A DNA stretch of 31,339 nucleotides from Schoenoplectus triqueter. Its lineage: Eukaryota > Streptophyta > Magnoliopsida > Poales > Cyperaceae. The position numbers were made by a program, and so were the translations under genes. The stretch is from the NCBI GenBank assembly GCA_964058805.1, contig CAXKVV010000725.1, forward strand, positions 1 through 31,339, given 5' to 3'. This document shows, one piece after another, positions 1 through 10,109 of this stretch. The notes below the pieces were generated by a model. That model was not told the origin of the DNA. It saw only the letters and a list, made by a program, of their open reading frames with translations, and did no database searches. Each line of letters opens with the position of its first letter. Within the stretch, counting starts at the first letter, position 1.

Positions 1-840
1 TAACTTCTATAATCATAGGAGGCATCTGGCAGAATGCACTATGACCATCCAATTACACAGATGATGATGTACTGTACAATATCATGATCCAGTAAACTAT
101 TTACTTGTGTTTAATTCTTTTGTCTCATAGCTATCAGATCAGTTTCAAGGTAGGTATGTGTCATCCTTGCAAACTTAATCTTTTCTTGATCCTGAGTAAA
201 ATATCAAATATAATTACTCTTGTAATTATACTGCTAGCAGATAATCTTACTCTATCAAGGGGCCCAGTGATGCTATAACTCATATAGAAATATGAGGGAC
301 AATAGTACTTTTGGCAAACCATCTCTTCCTCCGCATAAGTTATGTATACCGAAGAGCTACCTTTATAGCCACCTTTTACGGATAACGTTTGGTAGAAATC
401 ACACACATACATATCTTATGTAGGAAAAATGAATACCTCATACTTTAGAATTTAATACTGAACGAAAACATTAATGACACGAACACAATTCCATTTAATG
501 TTTCATTCGGGGTCTATCAAATACGATGTTCCTAGAACATCTATTTATGTGATTAAAATGACAACTCTTTGTCTATGGTCTGTAAAACTTGACCATCATT
601 TAATCCACATACTAACCTGATAACGGTTAATTAGTGTTCCTGCTAATTACCTTGGTTAGTGACTTTTAAGAGTATATTCTATATTATGAAGTTTCACAAT
701 TCCAGTCATGAACTCGGAATGATTCATAAATTCAATAATACTCAAGGAAACAAAATATCGTTTAAATATCCAATTCATGAACAAAGCTTTATATAACAAA
801 TTTATCGTATTATTGACTTCAAGATTATTACAAACTAACA
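1..840 (-). repeat. 3' LTR of the young copia element (partial)
   Basis: This is identical, in every block compared, to 7676-8515. It ends at ACTAACA (plus strand), directly beside the polypurine tract. On the minus strand this end is the LTR start, TGTTAGT. The remaining roughly 1258 bp would lie left of the window. The 83-codon ORF at 161-412 is simply U3 sequence and occurs again at 7836-8087. Confidence 0.95.
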
Positions 841-852
841 ATCTCCCACTTA
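841..852 (-). other. Polypurine tract (PPT) of the young copia element
   Basis: Read on the minus strand this is TAAGTGGGAGAT, immediately followed by the LTR start TGTTAGT. A purine-rich AAGTGGGAGA abutting TGTT is the usual plus-strand priming site of plant copia elements. It fixes the inner edge of the 3' LTR. Confidence 0.9.
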
Positions 853-979
853 AGCTTGGAGTCAATCATATTGAGCCATGCCTTATACAAATCTCTTTAT
901 TCTATAAATCTCTCAGATTTAAAGGAAAATCTCACAGCCAATCTCCTATGTGTCTCAAACCCATAGAAGATATGTGCAA

Positions 980-1203
980 CTAGTGCTTGGCCTGAGGTAG
1001 AGATCTTACAAGTGGATCAGCTGTGTTGCCGACGGTGTCAATTTTACAAATCTTTATGTCGCCTCTATTTATGATTTTTCATATGAGGTGATAACGTCTG
1101 TGTAATCACTTACCACGAGCTCCGAGTCAGCACCGTAGATGAGAAACATATCCTTAGTTCTTCTTAAGTACTTAAAGATATTCTTTGCAGCATTCCAGTG
1201 CTC
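980..1203 (-). pseudogene. RNase H remnant, most of the domain deleted
   Basis: Minus-strand translation after the RT end gives a stretch resembling KNIFKYLRRTKDMFLIYG, the normal start of the copia RNase H region, up to about plus position 1100. It then jumps to a tail with DIKICKID and NTADPLVRSLPQAKH (about 1075-980), the normal C-terminal end of copia pol. The segment between them in related elements, which carries the catalytic acidic residues and the usual DNNGA-type motif, is absent. That implies a deletion of very roughly 300 bp. The tail ends in a stop near 980. No active RNase H can be made from this copy. Confidence 0.8.
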
Positions 1204-2249
1204 CTAGCATGGATTAGCCTGATATCTACTCGTCACACTCCAAGCGTACGAGACATCAGGGCGAGTGCACAACATGGCGTACATGATAGAGCCAATAGCC
1301 GAAGCATATGGTACTCTACTCATTATGTTTTGCTCATCAGTTGTCAAAGGACACTGAGTCTTGCTAAGCTGTGCACCATGATTCATTGGCAGAAATCTTT
1401 TCTTAGAATTCTACGTGCTGAACCGATTCAGCACTTTATCAATGTATGTGCTTTGACTTAATCCAATAAGTCTCTTAGATCTATCTCTATAGATCTTTAT
1501 GCCTAGTATATAGACAGCCTCGCCCAAATCCTTCATTGAGAACACTTTCTTTAATGAAGATTTGGCTGATTGCAATAGGGAATATCATTTCCCATTAAGA
1601 GTATATCATCCACATAGAGGATTAGAAAAGCGATGGCACTCCCACTAGTTTTCCTGTATACACAATGTTCTTCTTTGCATCTGACGAAGTCAAACTGTTT
1701 GACTTCTTCGTCAAATCAAAGATTCCAACTCCGTGATGCTTGCTTCAATCCATAATGGATCTGAGAAGCTTGCATAACTTCCCAGCATTCTTTGGATCCT
1801 CAAAACTTATGGGCTGTATCATATACACGTCCTCTTCCAAATTTCCATTTAGGAAGACGGTTTTGACATCCATTTGCCATATTTCATAATCATGAAATAT
1901 GATAATTGCTAGGAGCATCCGAATTGACTTAAACATAGCTACGGACGAAAAAAGTTTCATCATAATCTACGTCGAGAATTTGCTTGAAACCTTTCGCTAC
2001 TAGCCGTACTTTGTAAATAATCATATTATCATCCATGCCTGTTTTTCTTTTAAAAACCCACTTGTTAGCTATGGGTTTTACCCCAACAAGTGGTGCAACC
2101 AGGTTCCAAACCTTGTTGTCATACATGGACTGTATTTCGGATCTCATGGCCTCCAGCCATTTATCAGAGTCGGGTCTATCCACTGCTTCCGCATAGGTCA
2201 GAGGATCTTCAGCATCAAATACTGAGACTTCATGCAGTCCCATGTACCT
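1204..2249 (-). pseudogene. Copia reverse transcriptase, frameshifted
   Basis: The N-terminal block (2243-1929) has DPLTYAEA, WVFKRKTG and VRLVAKGF, all typical of copia RT. A frameshift near 1955 moves homology to 1963-1745, which has WQMDVKTVFLNGNLEEDVYM including the first catalytic aspartate region. The YVDD active-site box is present at plus 1605-1616 in the context FLILYVDDILL. Downstream homology is broken until 1386-1204, where SKTQCPLTTDEQ and VPYASAIGSIMYAMLCTRPD appear, and it then hits a stop at the expected PGEEHW-type position. The family normally has one continuous frame, so this is a recognisable but inactive RT. Confidence 0.93.
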
Positions 2250-2705
2250 TTAAGGTGCACGAACTGTCCTATGTGACCTTCGTAGCACTTGTTCTTCAGG
2301 CTGTCGAACTTCATCCACATCAGTATGCGCATTTAGTTCTATTTCAACTTGCGTTGAAGTAGATGAGCTCGGGACTAGAACTTCTTCCACAACTATTTGT
2401 AGATTTGGTTCTTCCAAATGCTCATTAGCCGAAGAATCAAGTGGTGGGTTTATCTGATCAGTATCAGATATTGTATTGTGTGATGTATCTTGAATTTCTT
2501 CAAGTATTACATTACTCCCACTACTTCCTTTTGCGAGAAACTCTTTCTCCAAAAATATACCATGACGAGCAACAATTATCTTGTTCTCGGACTGATAATA
2601 GAAGTAATATCCTTTCGTTTCCTTAGGATACCCTACGAAAAAACATTTATCAGCTTTGGGTCCAAGTTTGTCAGAAGTCGAACGTTTGACAAATACCTTG
2701 CAACC
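2250..2705 (-). pseudogene. Integrase C-terminal tail and IN-RT linker, bounded by two stops
   Basis: This continues in the integrase frame after an in-frame stop at 2706-2708, which replaces the tryptophan expected in the LKIWGCK-type motif. It encodes GCKVFVKRSTSDKLGPKADK and FFVGYPKETKGYYFY, the usual integrase tail, then an acidic Ser/Thr/Glu-rich linker and RRSHRTVRAP. A second in-frame stop (2250-2252) lies just before RYMGLHEV, where related elements read through. The frame is otherwise open across both stops. The polyprotein is therefore cut by two point nonsense changes here. Confidence 0.85.
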
Positions 2706-3263
2706 CTAAATTTTAAGATAAGACATATTTGGTATCTTACCAAACCATAACTCATATGGAGTCTTTTCTACTGACTTGGATGGAACCCTATTTATTGTTA
2801 GTGCAGCAGTTTCTAGTGCGTGCCCCCAAAACATTTTTGGGAGTGTGGTATTACTCATCATGGAACGAACCATGTCTAACAGAGTTCGATTCCTCCTCTC
2901 AGAAACACCGTTCCATTGCGGCGTTCCCGGAGGTGTGAGTTGTGAGACTATCCCACATTCTTTTAAGTACATTGTAAACTCATAACTTAAGTATTCGCTT
3001 CCACGGTCTGACCGTAAGGCCTTAATACTTTTATTCAGTTGATTTTCTACTTCAGTCTTGAATTCCTTGAACTTTTCAAAGGATTCAGACTTATGTCTCA
3101 TCAAGTAGACATAACCATATCTACTGTAATCATCAGTAAACGTGATAAAGTAGCGATCACCATTTCTTGTACAAGTACTCATTGGTCCGCATACATCTGT
3201 GTGTATAAGGGCTAATAAGTCACTTGTCCTTTCGCCCTTCTTGGAGAAAGACAATTTGGTCAT
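2706..3263 (-). pseudogene. Copia integrase catalytic core (DD35E)
   Basis: The 185-codon open segment carries the rve core. HTDVCGPM gives the first Asp (residue 23), LRSDRGSEY the second (residue 86) and GVSERRNRTLL the Glu (residue 122). The D-to-E spacing has 35 residues between, as expected for DD35E. The catalytic residues are intact. However, the segment is separated from gag by frameshifts near 3262 and 3320, and its methionine is internal to the normal polyprotein. A stop at 2706-2708 ends it early. The product would insert element cDNA into chromosomes if it were made within a full Pol. Confidence 0.92.
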
Positions 3264-3281
3264 TTTTCACGTAAACAAGAT

Positions 3282-4511
3282 TCACAATATTAAAATTATC
3301 AAGAAGTCCAACTTCATGTAACTTTTGATGCGTTTCTCGTTTATATGACCAAGGCGATAATGCCATATGAAAGTCATACTTTCATGAGATGTTTTGAGTC
3401 GTTTATTGATGTTAAATATAGGTTTGTCTATTTCCAGTATATAAAGATCATTCATCATAAAAGAAGATCCATAATATAACTCATCTTTATATATAGAACA
3501 ACCATTGTCCTTTATAACAAAAGAGAAACCATTCATTTCTAAACATGAGATTGAAATGATGTTTCTGGAAATACTTGGAACAAAATATACATTTTCAAGT
3601 TCCATTACAAGCCCGCTAGGCAAATACAACTCTATACTTCCGACTGTTACGGCTGCAACTTGTGCTCCGTTTCCAACTCGGAGTTGTACTTCCTTATTAC
3701 GTAGTTTCCTCCTATTCTTTAGTGCCTGTATATTTGAACAAATATGAGCACATGATCCAGTATCCAATACCCAATCATAAATAGAGGTAACAACGTTAAC
3801 TTCAATCATGAAAATACCTGAGGTTGAAACTTTGGGAACTTTTCCCGTCCTCAAATCCTCCAGATACTTAGGGCAGTTCCTCCTCCAATGACCATTGCCT
3901 TGACAATAAAAGCAGTCAGAGGTAGAAGCTTTTGCCTTGGAAGTGTTCTGATTAGGAACCATCTTCCCTTTGCCTTTGTACTTAGGTGCCATTTTGGGAG
4001 TCGCTTTGCGTTTCATCTTTTTAATCTTCCTCGCACCTTCTTGGATCACGAGGATAGAAGAACTCTTCTTCATGTCCCCATCAGCGATCCTCAACATCCC
4101 TTGGAGCTCCTGCAAACTCTTGTCCATTCCCAGCATATGATAATTCCTGATGAAATTAGAATAGCTAGGAGGGAGAGAGTTCAGGATAACATCCGTAACA
4201 AACTCTTTGTTCAACGGACTGTTAAGCTTCTCCAACTGCTCAACATCGCTCGTCATACGGAGCATGTGAGTGTCAAGAGAGCTGCCCTCAGTCATCTTAT
4301 GACTCAGCAGAGATTTAGTCACCTTAAATTTCTTGACCAATAAACTTTGTACATCAAGCTCATCTTCTTTGTGCTTGTTGTACATGGTGACTTCATTTGC
4401 TGTGCAGCCTACTGCAGGCTGTGCAGAGATTGGTGTGTTAAGGACGTACTCGAGTTTCTCATGTCTTAGTATGAGCGCACAGAACGTATTAGTAAGAGTT
4501 TCTTTAGCCAT
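3282..4511 (-). pseudogene. Copia Gag, protease and GAG-pre-integrase, with deletions
   Basis: The 409-codon frame contains Gag helices (HEKLEYVL at 17-24, LNSLPPSYSNF at 110-120), a basic linker and a CCHC zinc knuckle with ligands C200, C203, H208 and C213. It also has an aspartic protease DTG at 250-252 and a GAG-pre-integrase motif HYRLGHI at 384-390. Compared with related copia Gags, the N-terminal part before HEKLEYVL is missing. A block of about 40-50 residues also appears deleted near residues 55-62, between YNKHKEDELDV and FKVTKSLL. The frame ends in a frameshift after RIKSYM. Gag packages the RNA and protease matures the particle, but this copy is probably defective for both. The length comparison rests on family knowledge. 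Confidence 0.9.
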
Positions 4512-4957
4512 GTGCTACAACGTAAAATGTAAAGATTTTTAGCTTTGTTCATGTAATGTCTTATTTCAAATAAAACTCCCACTACAAATTTGTTCTATTC
4601 CCGTTTGTAGTTAGGACCAAGATCCCTATTTTCATTGATAATCAAGTTATCGTTGAATAACTCGTTTATTAATTATCTTAGGTAAGCAACTCTTTGCTAA
4701 TCACATCTCTATGTGATTCTTGGTTTCGCTAAACATCATATGTTTTAACGAAACTTTGCCCCAAGCCCAAAACTGTTTTGGAAATCATTGGTAAGTAACC
4801 TCACTCTATTTGATTCGTTATGTCGGACATAACCCTCGAAAACCAAAGGTAAAAGGTGACGCCTACTGAGTAGGTCACGTCTGCCAATGAACAATGATAT
4901 GCGAGGACAGAGTAGGTAGGGCATATTACTTAATTTTTCGGGTTTAACATCGTAAGT

Positions 4958-5420
4958 AGTCAGTTTGTTAAACTGACTTTAGACAGACTTACGAACACGT
5001 AAAAGATGTCTGCCAGAAAGACCACTGAAAGTTCCTTTTCCAGTCTTTCTTTGACACAACCTTCCTTCACGGTTTCTTAAAAATGATAAATCTAATTTAT
5101 ACATTTATAATTAGTCAGTTTATTAAGCTAACTTTAAACAGACTTATGAACACGTGAAAATACGTCTGCCAGAAAGACCATTGAAAGTTCCTTTTCCAGT
5201 CTTTCTTTGACATAACATTCTTTCACGGTTCCTTAAAATGATAAATCTAATTTACACATTTATAATTAGTCAGTTTATTAAGCTGACTTTAAATAGACTT
5301 ATGAACACGTGAAAAGACGTCTGCCAGAAAGACCATTGAAAGTTCCTTTTCCAGTCTTTCTTTGACATAACATTCTTTCACGGTTCCTTAAAATGATAAA
5401 TCTAATTTACTCATTTATTA
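4958..5420 (-). repeat. Three tandem 155 bp leader repeats
   Basis: Units start at 4958, 5113 and 5268, an exact 155 bp spacing. Each contains an AGTCAGTTT/AAACTGACT-type inverted repeat, a CAGAC/GTCTG pair around ACACGT, and an AGAAAGAC/GTCTTTCT hairpin (5015-5022 with 5043-5050 in unit 1). The loop of the last hairpin contains AAAGTTCCTTTT. Units 2 and 3 are more alike than unit 1, which suggests stepwise duplication. Confidence 0.9.
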
Positions 5421-5625
5421 TCAAAGCGGTAAATCCAATTTACCAGCTCATACAAACATTTTGTATATATACATGAATCAGTCACGTATATAACTACTAT
5501 CTATCCAATAAAAGTAGCTTTGCATCTATGATAAGATACATTTCATATCAAAGCAGTAAATCTAATTTACTTGCTCATACAAACATTTTGTATATATATA
5601 TGTGAATCAGTCACATATATAACTA
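5421..5625 (-). repeat. Two leader repeats, about 127 bp apart
   Basis: A block starting TCAAAGC and ending ATATAACTA occurs at 5421-5496 and 5548-5625. Both copies contain CATACAAACATTTTGTATATAT, an imperfect palindrome, and a GAATCAGTCAC motif. The intervening sequence is unique. Confidence 0.85.
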
Positions 5626-5736
5626 TCAGTTCTCAATTCTTTATTTTGCAACTTCATCTTTGTTCTTTATTTATACCGTAAAAAGCATATAAACATTTTA
5701 TATGATTTCAAAACAGTTAATTCCTTCTGGTACGAT

Positions 5737-6184
5737 AAAGTAATTTGATAACGTGACAAAGTTCCTTTTCGGCCAGTTATCAGGACACGTAAAAGGGGCT
5801 CCCAGGAAAGATCGGGGTCACGAGGACCACTTTAAATTCAATCTTTCCTAGACAGAACCATCTCTTTCGGGTGTGGAGATCAACAGCTCTTACTCAGGTA
5901 CTTTATTGCTTCATCACATTCATAGATATACTTTTCATAACTAAAAGTTTTCGAAAAAGCAAAAGAGTTACATTTGCCATGCTTCGAAAGCGTAAAAGTA
6001 ATTTGGTAACGTGATAAAGTTCCTTTTGGGCCAGTTATCAGGACACGTAAAAGGGCATGTCAGAAAGAATACCGAAGGTATCCACTTCCCATCTTTCTTT
6101 GACATCACCTTATCTTTTATGTGTGGAGATCAACAGCTCTTACTTAGGTACTTTATTGCTTCATCACATTCTTAGATATACTTT
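5737..6184 (-). repeat. Two leader repeats, 258 bp apart
   Basis: Copies lie at 5737-5934 and 5995-6184. They share TGATAAC/GTTATCA (5746-5752 with 5776-5782) around a loop with AAAGTTCCTTTT, the same loop core as the 155 bp repeats. They also share a GGACACGTAAAAGG motif and the segment GTGTGGAGATCAACAGCTCT. The middle hairpin differs. It is AGGAAAGAT/ATCTTTCCT (5804-5812 with 5841-5849) in one copy and AGAAAGA/TCTTTCT (6062-6068 with 6092-6098) in the other. Confidence 0.88.
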
Positions 6185-6404
6185 AACACAATCGAAAGTT
6201 TTCGAAAAGAAAGCGTAAAGAAAGCATAAAGAAAGCTTAAATCTAATTTAACTTTCTTAGTCGACAGAGCCGAACCAAGAAAATCCAATTTTATTTGGTT
6301 TGGACTTTAAGCTGCAAATCTAAGAATTAAACCGATACGGGGTATATGCATCTTATTTGCATAAGATATAACCTTATAGAAAATCAATCAGCGGGAGAGC
6401 CTTT

Positions 6405-6416
6405 GCTCTGATACCA
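6405..6416 (-). other. Primer binding site, initiator-Met tRNA type
   Basis: The minus strand reads TGGTATCAGAGC one base inside the LTR edge at 6418. This 12-mer is the standard copia PBS, complementary to the 3' end of initiator methionine tRNA. It primes minus-strand cDNA and confirms the element's orientation. Confidence 0.95.
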
Positions 6417-7069
6417 CTGTTGGGATTCGGAATGCCCAAATCCCATTAATGCTCAAGCTGCGGAAAGACCGTAGAACAAAAATTTTACTTCTACTTAAGT
6501 TAGGGATTAAAGTATGTCGGATAATAACCGAGAGTTACAGACATTTAATCCTTTACAAAAGACGGTAAAATATTATTTTACTTCTAACTTAAGCTTAGGG
6601 TTAAAGTGATGTGTCGGATGATTACCGAGAGATACACACCTCTTTAAACCTTTATTGATCTACTCCATGATTGATTTCTAAAATATTAATCTACTTAACA
6701 ATTAAATAGATTAATATAAGATGTTATACCTCGCTTCCAAATTTTAATTGGAATGAAAATCGGCTTGTCTCGGAGCACCAAACGTCTGATGCCTCTGTAG
6801 GTTATCCACCAGGACTGACCAGAGAGCGGTTTATTTCTTTTGCCAGAAATACTGTAAACCGCGGTTTTTCGCAAAAACACTATTCACCCGAGAAAAAGAC
6901 GAAATAGTACTATTCACGACTCGCAGTAATTCTGTTTCACAAATGTGCAGAAATACCGCAACTTTCGTAAAAACACTATTCACCGATCCCGTGAATTCTG
7001 AAACAACCGTATACCGGGAGAGAGAAAGTAGAACTGATTTGGTGGAACTTTTTCTCTCACCCTACCCCT

Positions 7070-7079
7070 CTATTTATAG
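7070..7079 (-). promoter_or_regulatory. LTR TATA box
   Basis: The minus strand reads CTATAAATAG, a near-ideal plant TATA box followed by a G-rich GAGGGGTAGGG. Transcription would be expected to start 25-35 bases downstream, around 7035-7050. This places U3 at 7050-8515 and R/U5 at 6418-7050. Confidence 0.8.
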
Positions 7080-7163
7080 AAAAAATGGAATTGATAAATT
7101 ACCAAAATGCCCTCGTGAATAGTAAGGAGGTTTCAAAGTGAAAAGACCAAAATACCCTTGAGG

Positions 7164-7221
7164 ATGATGTCATGGATGATGTCATATATGATGTCATATA
7201 TGATGTCATGCATGATGTCAT
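7164..7221 (-). promoter_or_regulatory. Five 12-bp repeats with ATGATGTCAT, upstream of the LTR TATA box
   Basis: ATGATGTCAT starts at 7164, 7176, 7188, 7200 and 7212, an exact 12 bp period. The complementary reading, ATGACATCAT, contains TGAC half-sites of the kind bound by plant bZIP factors. The array lies about 85-140 bp upstream of the TATA box in transcription direction, the normal place for an enhancer. Binding is inferred, not shown. Confidence 0.7.
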
Positions 7222-8515
7222 CTAAGATCCAAATTTACAAGTTTGCCATTGGGCTTTTGGCCAAATTACCGAAATACCCTTGGGCTTTTGGATTTTGGGC
7301 TTTTCTGATTTTGGGTTTTTAATTATTAATTAAGGCTTTAATTATTAATGGGCTTTTGGCCCATAATTCAAATCCATAATTAACATTTAAAATCCAAATC
7401 AAATATATATATAATTGTCATCTACAATTATATTTTTCTCGGTTGTTGTTTCGGCGAATTTATACGACGTGTCCAACACGTTATAAATTCAATCTGATTT
7501 TTGCTTCTTGTCATCTCTATGACAAATATAATTATATCATATATAATTAATTATAACCATCTTATTATTAATTATAAACAATTTATAATTAATCAATAAG
7601 ATTCTCCGATTAACTCCTATACGGTGTGACCCGACAGGATCCGTGTTATGTTGGTAAATAGAGTTAAAACCCTTTTAACTTCTATAATCATAGGAGGCAT
7701 CTGGCAGAATGCACTATGACCATCCAATTACACAGATGATGATGTACTGTACAATATCATGATCCAGTAAACTATTTACTTGTGTTTAATTCTTTTGTCT
7801 CATAGCTATCAGATCAGTTTCAAGGTAGGTATGTGTCATCCTTGCAAACTTAATCTTTTCTTGATCCTGAGTAAAATATCAAATATAATTACTCTTGTAA
7901 TTATACTGCTAGCAGATAATCTTACTCTATCAAGGGGCCCAGTGATGCTATAACTCATATAGAAATATGAGGGACAATAGTACTTTTGGCAAACCATCTC
8001 TTCCTCCGCATAAGTTATGTATACCGAAGAGCTACCTTTATAGCCACCTTTTACGGATAACGTTTGGTAGAAATCACACACATACATATCTTATGTAGGA
8101 AAAATGAATACCTCATACTTTAGAATTTAATACTGAACGAAAACATTAATGACACGAACACAATTCCATTTAATGTTTCATTCGGGGTCTATCAAATACG
8201 ATGTTCCTAGAACATCTATTTATGTGATTAAAATGACAACTCTTTGTCTATGGTCTGTAAAACTTGACCATCATTTAATCCACATACTAACCTGATAACG
8301 GTTAATTAGTGTTCCTGCTAATTACCTTGGTTAGTGACTTTTAAGAGTATATTCTATATTATGAAGTTTCACAATTCCAGTCATGAACTCGGAATGATTC
8401 ATAAATTCAATAATACTCAAGGAAACAAAATATCGTTTAAATATCCAATTCATGAACAAAGCTTTATATAACAAATTTATCGTATTATTGACTTCAAGAT
8501 TATTACAAACTAACA

Positions 8516-9300
8516 CTAAGTACACCAATGATTGTTCGATCACTTGATGCGAAGAATGATCCTTACCGGCTCCAAAAAATAATGAAAAAATTATTGGTCA
8601 TGAAATACCATACTTAGGTGCAATTGGGGCTCTGATGTATCTTACTAATAATACGATATCTGATATTACTTTTTCTGTAAATATAGTAGCAAGATATAGT
8701 TCTAATCCAACACGTCGACATTAGAACAAAATCAAATATGTATTACGTTACCTTTGTGGGACACATGATATGAGACTATTTTATCGAAAAAAATATAATG
8801 TCCAAACTAGTTGGATATGCAGATGCATGATATTTATCAGATCTGCATAAAGCTCGGTCATAATTCAGATATGTGTTTATATATGGTGGCAGTGCAATTT
8901 CATGACGATCGACAAAGCAAACATTGACAGCAACATCATCAAATCATGCCAAATTAATTGCTCTTTATGATGCTTGGTGAGAATGTGTATGGTTAAGATC
9001 AATGATCCAACACATCCAAGATTAATGCGGTCAGTCATAGAAAACCTGACGGTGATATACAGAGATAATGCTGCATGCATTGCTCAAATAAAAAAAGATA
9101 TATCAAATGTGACAGAACCAAGCACATCTCGCCGAAGTTTTTCTCAACACATGATTTACAGAAAAATGATTTGATAAATGTTTGTCAAATCAAATCAAGC
9201 AATAATTTGACGAACTTATTCACAAAATCATTGCCAAGAAATATTTTTGGACAGCTTTGACATAAGATTGACATTCGCCGCTTAAAAGATGTACATTAAA
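8516..9300 (+). pseudogene. Older copia relic: RT C-terminus and RNase H
   Basis: Split over several frames, the plus strand encodes STPMIVRSLDAKNDP, YLGAIGALMYLTNNT, SVNIVARYSSNPTRRH and YVLRYLCGTHDMRLFY, the standard end of a copia RT. It continues with VGYADA, a tail with YTEIMLHALL (the DNAACIAQIK motif appears at about 9062-9093 in another frame) and NNLTNLFTKSLPRN. Stops and frameshifts are frequent, so the copy is old and dead. The 5' part of the element is absent here because the young copia inserted at 8515/8516. The rest may lie left of the window. Confidence 0.9.
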
Positions 9301-9506
9301 ATGAGGGGATATTATAAACGTTGCACTCTTTTTCCCTTCACTAAGTTTTATCCTGTTGATTTTCTTAGTAAAGTTTTTAATGAGGCAACAAAACTGATCC
9401 AGAAGTATCAGTTAAATCAAGTTGGTCCTGAAGTACCAAAAATTAATATTGTCCAGTAGTACAATATTAATAGTGTATAATATAAGACGAAACATCTAAG
9501 GGGGAG
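9301..9506 (+). other. 3' untranslated tail and PPT of the older copia relic
   Basis: This stretch lies between the end of RNase H homology and the LTR. It contains a perfect 11 bp inverted repeat ATTAATATTGT/ACAATATTAAT (9442-9452 with 9461-9471), loop CCAGTAGT. A purine tract AAGGGGGAG (9498-9506) directly abuts the LTR start at 9507 and acts as PPT. Confidence 0.75.
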
Positions 9507-9756
9507 TGTTATAAAATATTAATGATAGATATTTCACCTCCTCCGCCTACTTTCATAACTATAGATGTTTTTCATTCCCTTTACCTCCTCTTTTATTCTG
9601 GATTTAATTTTGTATTGACTTTCTATTTTATTACATGATGTTTCTCTAGCCTATGAATATAGACTTGTATGTTGTTGATTGTTGTACATCTCCAGAAGAG
9701 ATAATATAGAAATAAATTATCTCACAACTTTTGTCTTCTATCTTTATTTTATAACA
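9507..9756 (+). repeat. 3' LTR of the older copia relic, 250 bp
   Basis: It begins TGTTATAAAAT right after the PPT and ends ATTTTATAACA, which are perfect inverted 11-base ends. Such a short LTR contrasts with the 2.1 kb LTR of the young element, so the two belong to different copia families. The other LTR is not in the window. Confidence 0.88.
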
Positions 9757-10109
9757 GACATCATTTTTTTTTGGAATTTATTTTGAATTATTTAAATTAT
9801 TTTGAAGTTTTACAAAATTGAAAAAAAATCACCGAACCAGTTGGATTGACTTAACCCCCCTTAACTTGATCTGATACGTTGGCCCGACCAACTTATGATC
9901 CTACAAAGTGTTGCAATTAGTCCTTCAAAAATAAATATGTCCAAACCAATCAAGCTGATATGTTAGACCATCTAACCCTGTTTACCCTTGAAAAATTTCA
10001 AGGATGAGTAGATGAATAAATGAAAATAAATTGATGATTAATGATAAATCATAAGAAGAGAGAAGAAAAGAAAGCAATGAAAAGATGGCCCACTGATCAG
10101 AAGAGGTCG
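9757..10109. other. Unassigned A+T-rich spacer
   Basis: No gene, clear repeat or conserved motif was recognised. The first part is T-rich and the rest has mixed composition without a long open frame. Confidence 0.5.

Larger units (their letters stand above)
4512..6404 (-). other. Copia 5' leader with tandem repeats and recurrent hairpins
   Basis: This non-coding stretch lies between the PBS and gag, and it is unusually long at 1.9 kb. It is built largely from three repeat families (listed separately), with inverted repeats inside each unit. In retroelements this interval usually carries packaging, dimerisation and translation signals. No open frame of note is present. Confidence 0.8.
1..8515 (-). 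mobile_element. Young Ty1/copia LTR retrotransposon, 3' LTR cut by window start
   Basis: The order on the minus strand is LTR, PBS, leader, gag, protease, integrase, RT, RNase H remnant, PPT, LTR. Integrase before RT defines Ty1/copia. The left LTR (1-840) aligns without indels to 7676-8515, and all blocks I compared base by base were identical, so insertion is recent. If the missing part of the left LTR matches the right one, the element is about 9.8 kb long. The coding region carries internal deletions, at least two in-frame stops, several frameshifts and a loss of most of RNase H, so this copy cannot encode a working polymerase. It interrupts an older copia relic at 8515/8516. The target-site duplication cannot be tested because the left junction lies outside the window. 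Confidence 0.95.
6418..8515 (-). repeat. 5' LTR of the young copia element, 2098 bp
   Basis: On the plus strand it runs from TGTTGGGATT to AACTAACA, giving near-inverted TGTTGG/CTAACA ends. The left edge is fixed by the PBS and the right edge by where similarity with 1-840 stops. At about 2.1 kb it is long for a copia LTR. U3 is at the right, a TATA box lies at 7070-7079, and R/U5 runs to 6418. A diverged internal duplication of about 93 bp spacing lies in U5 (6484-6560 and 6577-6655), each copy having a TGTCGGAT..ACCGAGAG core. A run of GGGCTTTTGG-like repeats lies at 7250-7360. Confidence 0.95.

Noticed and set aside
161..412. 83-codon minus-strand ORF, repeated at 7836-8087
   Set aside because: It lies in the LTR U3 and is duplicated only because the LTR is. 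There is no domain or coding bias.
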